Part shown: positions 63,741 to 64,000 of the stretch, piece by piece
Layout: each line of letters begins with the position of its first letter
Numbering within the stretch: position 1 is the stretch's first letter
Assembly (NCBI GenBank): GCA_016165875.1
Contig: JABBOT010000023.1
Location: 3,015,644-3,079,643, forward strand
From: Acanthopleura granulata
Lineage: Eukaryota > Mollusca > Polyplacophora > Chitonida > Chitonidae
Direction of reading: 5' to 3'
DNA length: 64,000 bases
Position numbers and translations under genes: made by a program
Notes under the pieces: generated by a model
Databases searched by the model: none
What the model saw: the letters and a program-made list of their open reading frames with translations, nothing else
Told to the model about the DNA's origin: nothing

Positions 63741-64000
63741 GTATGTCTACAATTTACATCTTGTTAAAATTTAATATGATAGTATTGCCTAACTTGACTG
63801 AACAGTGTGAGTTTTTTTGAAAAAAAAAATCCATTTTTTAAGGATGTGCCATGTTGTAGCTAAGTATGTACAGTGATCAGGTGCAACGTGTTTCCTTTGG
63901 GATTTCAAGGATGATGGTTACTTCTGGCGTACTCTTTGTCCACATGTATGTATGTGCAATTGATAATTATAATATATATATATATATATATATACAGTAA
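63741..64000. other. Start of intron 57
   Basis: Donor GTATGT at 63741. AT-rich sequence without recognisable features except an (AT)n tract at about 63970-63993. Confidence 0.6.

Noticed and set aside
1..64000. A second protein-coding gene in the window
   Set aside because: Every conserved frame belongs to the RNF213-like gene, and minus-strand frames are exon or repeat shadows.

Overview
The window is animal nuclear DNA. It has many short exons with GT-AG introns, tRNA-headed SINEs with AAATAA tails, foldback elements and intronic minisatellites. The commonest SINE (head 'tggctcagttggttag', 3' core 'aagtgaaatattcttgag', tail AAATAAAT) looks like the SINEs I associate with molluscs. I therefore favour a marine mollusc, or at least a lophotrochozoan; that is an inference from repeats and protein divergence.

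All the protein-coding content I can support belongs to ONE giant + strand gene, the middle part of an RNF213 (mysterin)-type AAA+ E3 ubiquitin ligase. I traced 57 consecutive internal exons: 56 well supported (2309-63740) and one inferred (532-590). Every exon has AG/GT borders and every junction keeps the reading frame. Together they give about 3,173 visible residues; the human protein has about 5,200. The N-terminus lies upstream of the window. The C-terminus, including the expected RZ finger, lies downstream.

Protein layout, in visible residue numbers: linker and stalk-like segments with a UBA-like helical module (1-700); a first P-loop module (709-981); a canonical AAA+ module with Walker A GETGCGKT and Walker B LFFDEAN (1089-1420); a second one with Walker A GKPGSSKS and Walker B VVLDEIG (1479-1790); further AAA/shell segments (1793-2740); a C3HC4 RING finger (about 2775-2815); and the start of the C-terminal E3 module (2831-3173).

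The most striking feature is in the introns. In at least seven introns the last 15-30 nt of the preceding exon, usually with its 5' splice site, has been amplified into a minisatellite of 33 to about 110 bp units (introns 1, 25, 35, 36, 40, 42, 55). In intron 20 only the exon end is amplified, without its GT. In intron 52 it is the acceptor plus the start of the next exon that is amplified. Three arrays (introns 1, 36, 55) have unit lengths divisible by 3 and stay open in the exon's frame for hundreds of bases. I regard these exon-edge-seeded splice-site arrays as the unusual system of this window.

Other intron content: an LTR-like block with a full CRE/CCAAT/GC/TATA promoter layout in intron 4; an initiator-tRNA-Met-like pseudogene in intron 9; a SINE ending about 15 bp before exon 38 that seems to supply its branch site; three SINE families sharing one 3' core; two pairs of dispersed repeats of about 470 bp; and several foldback elements. 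Introns not listed separately (for example 7, 8, 16, 17, 23, 28, 33 and 41) showed nothing I could name.
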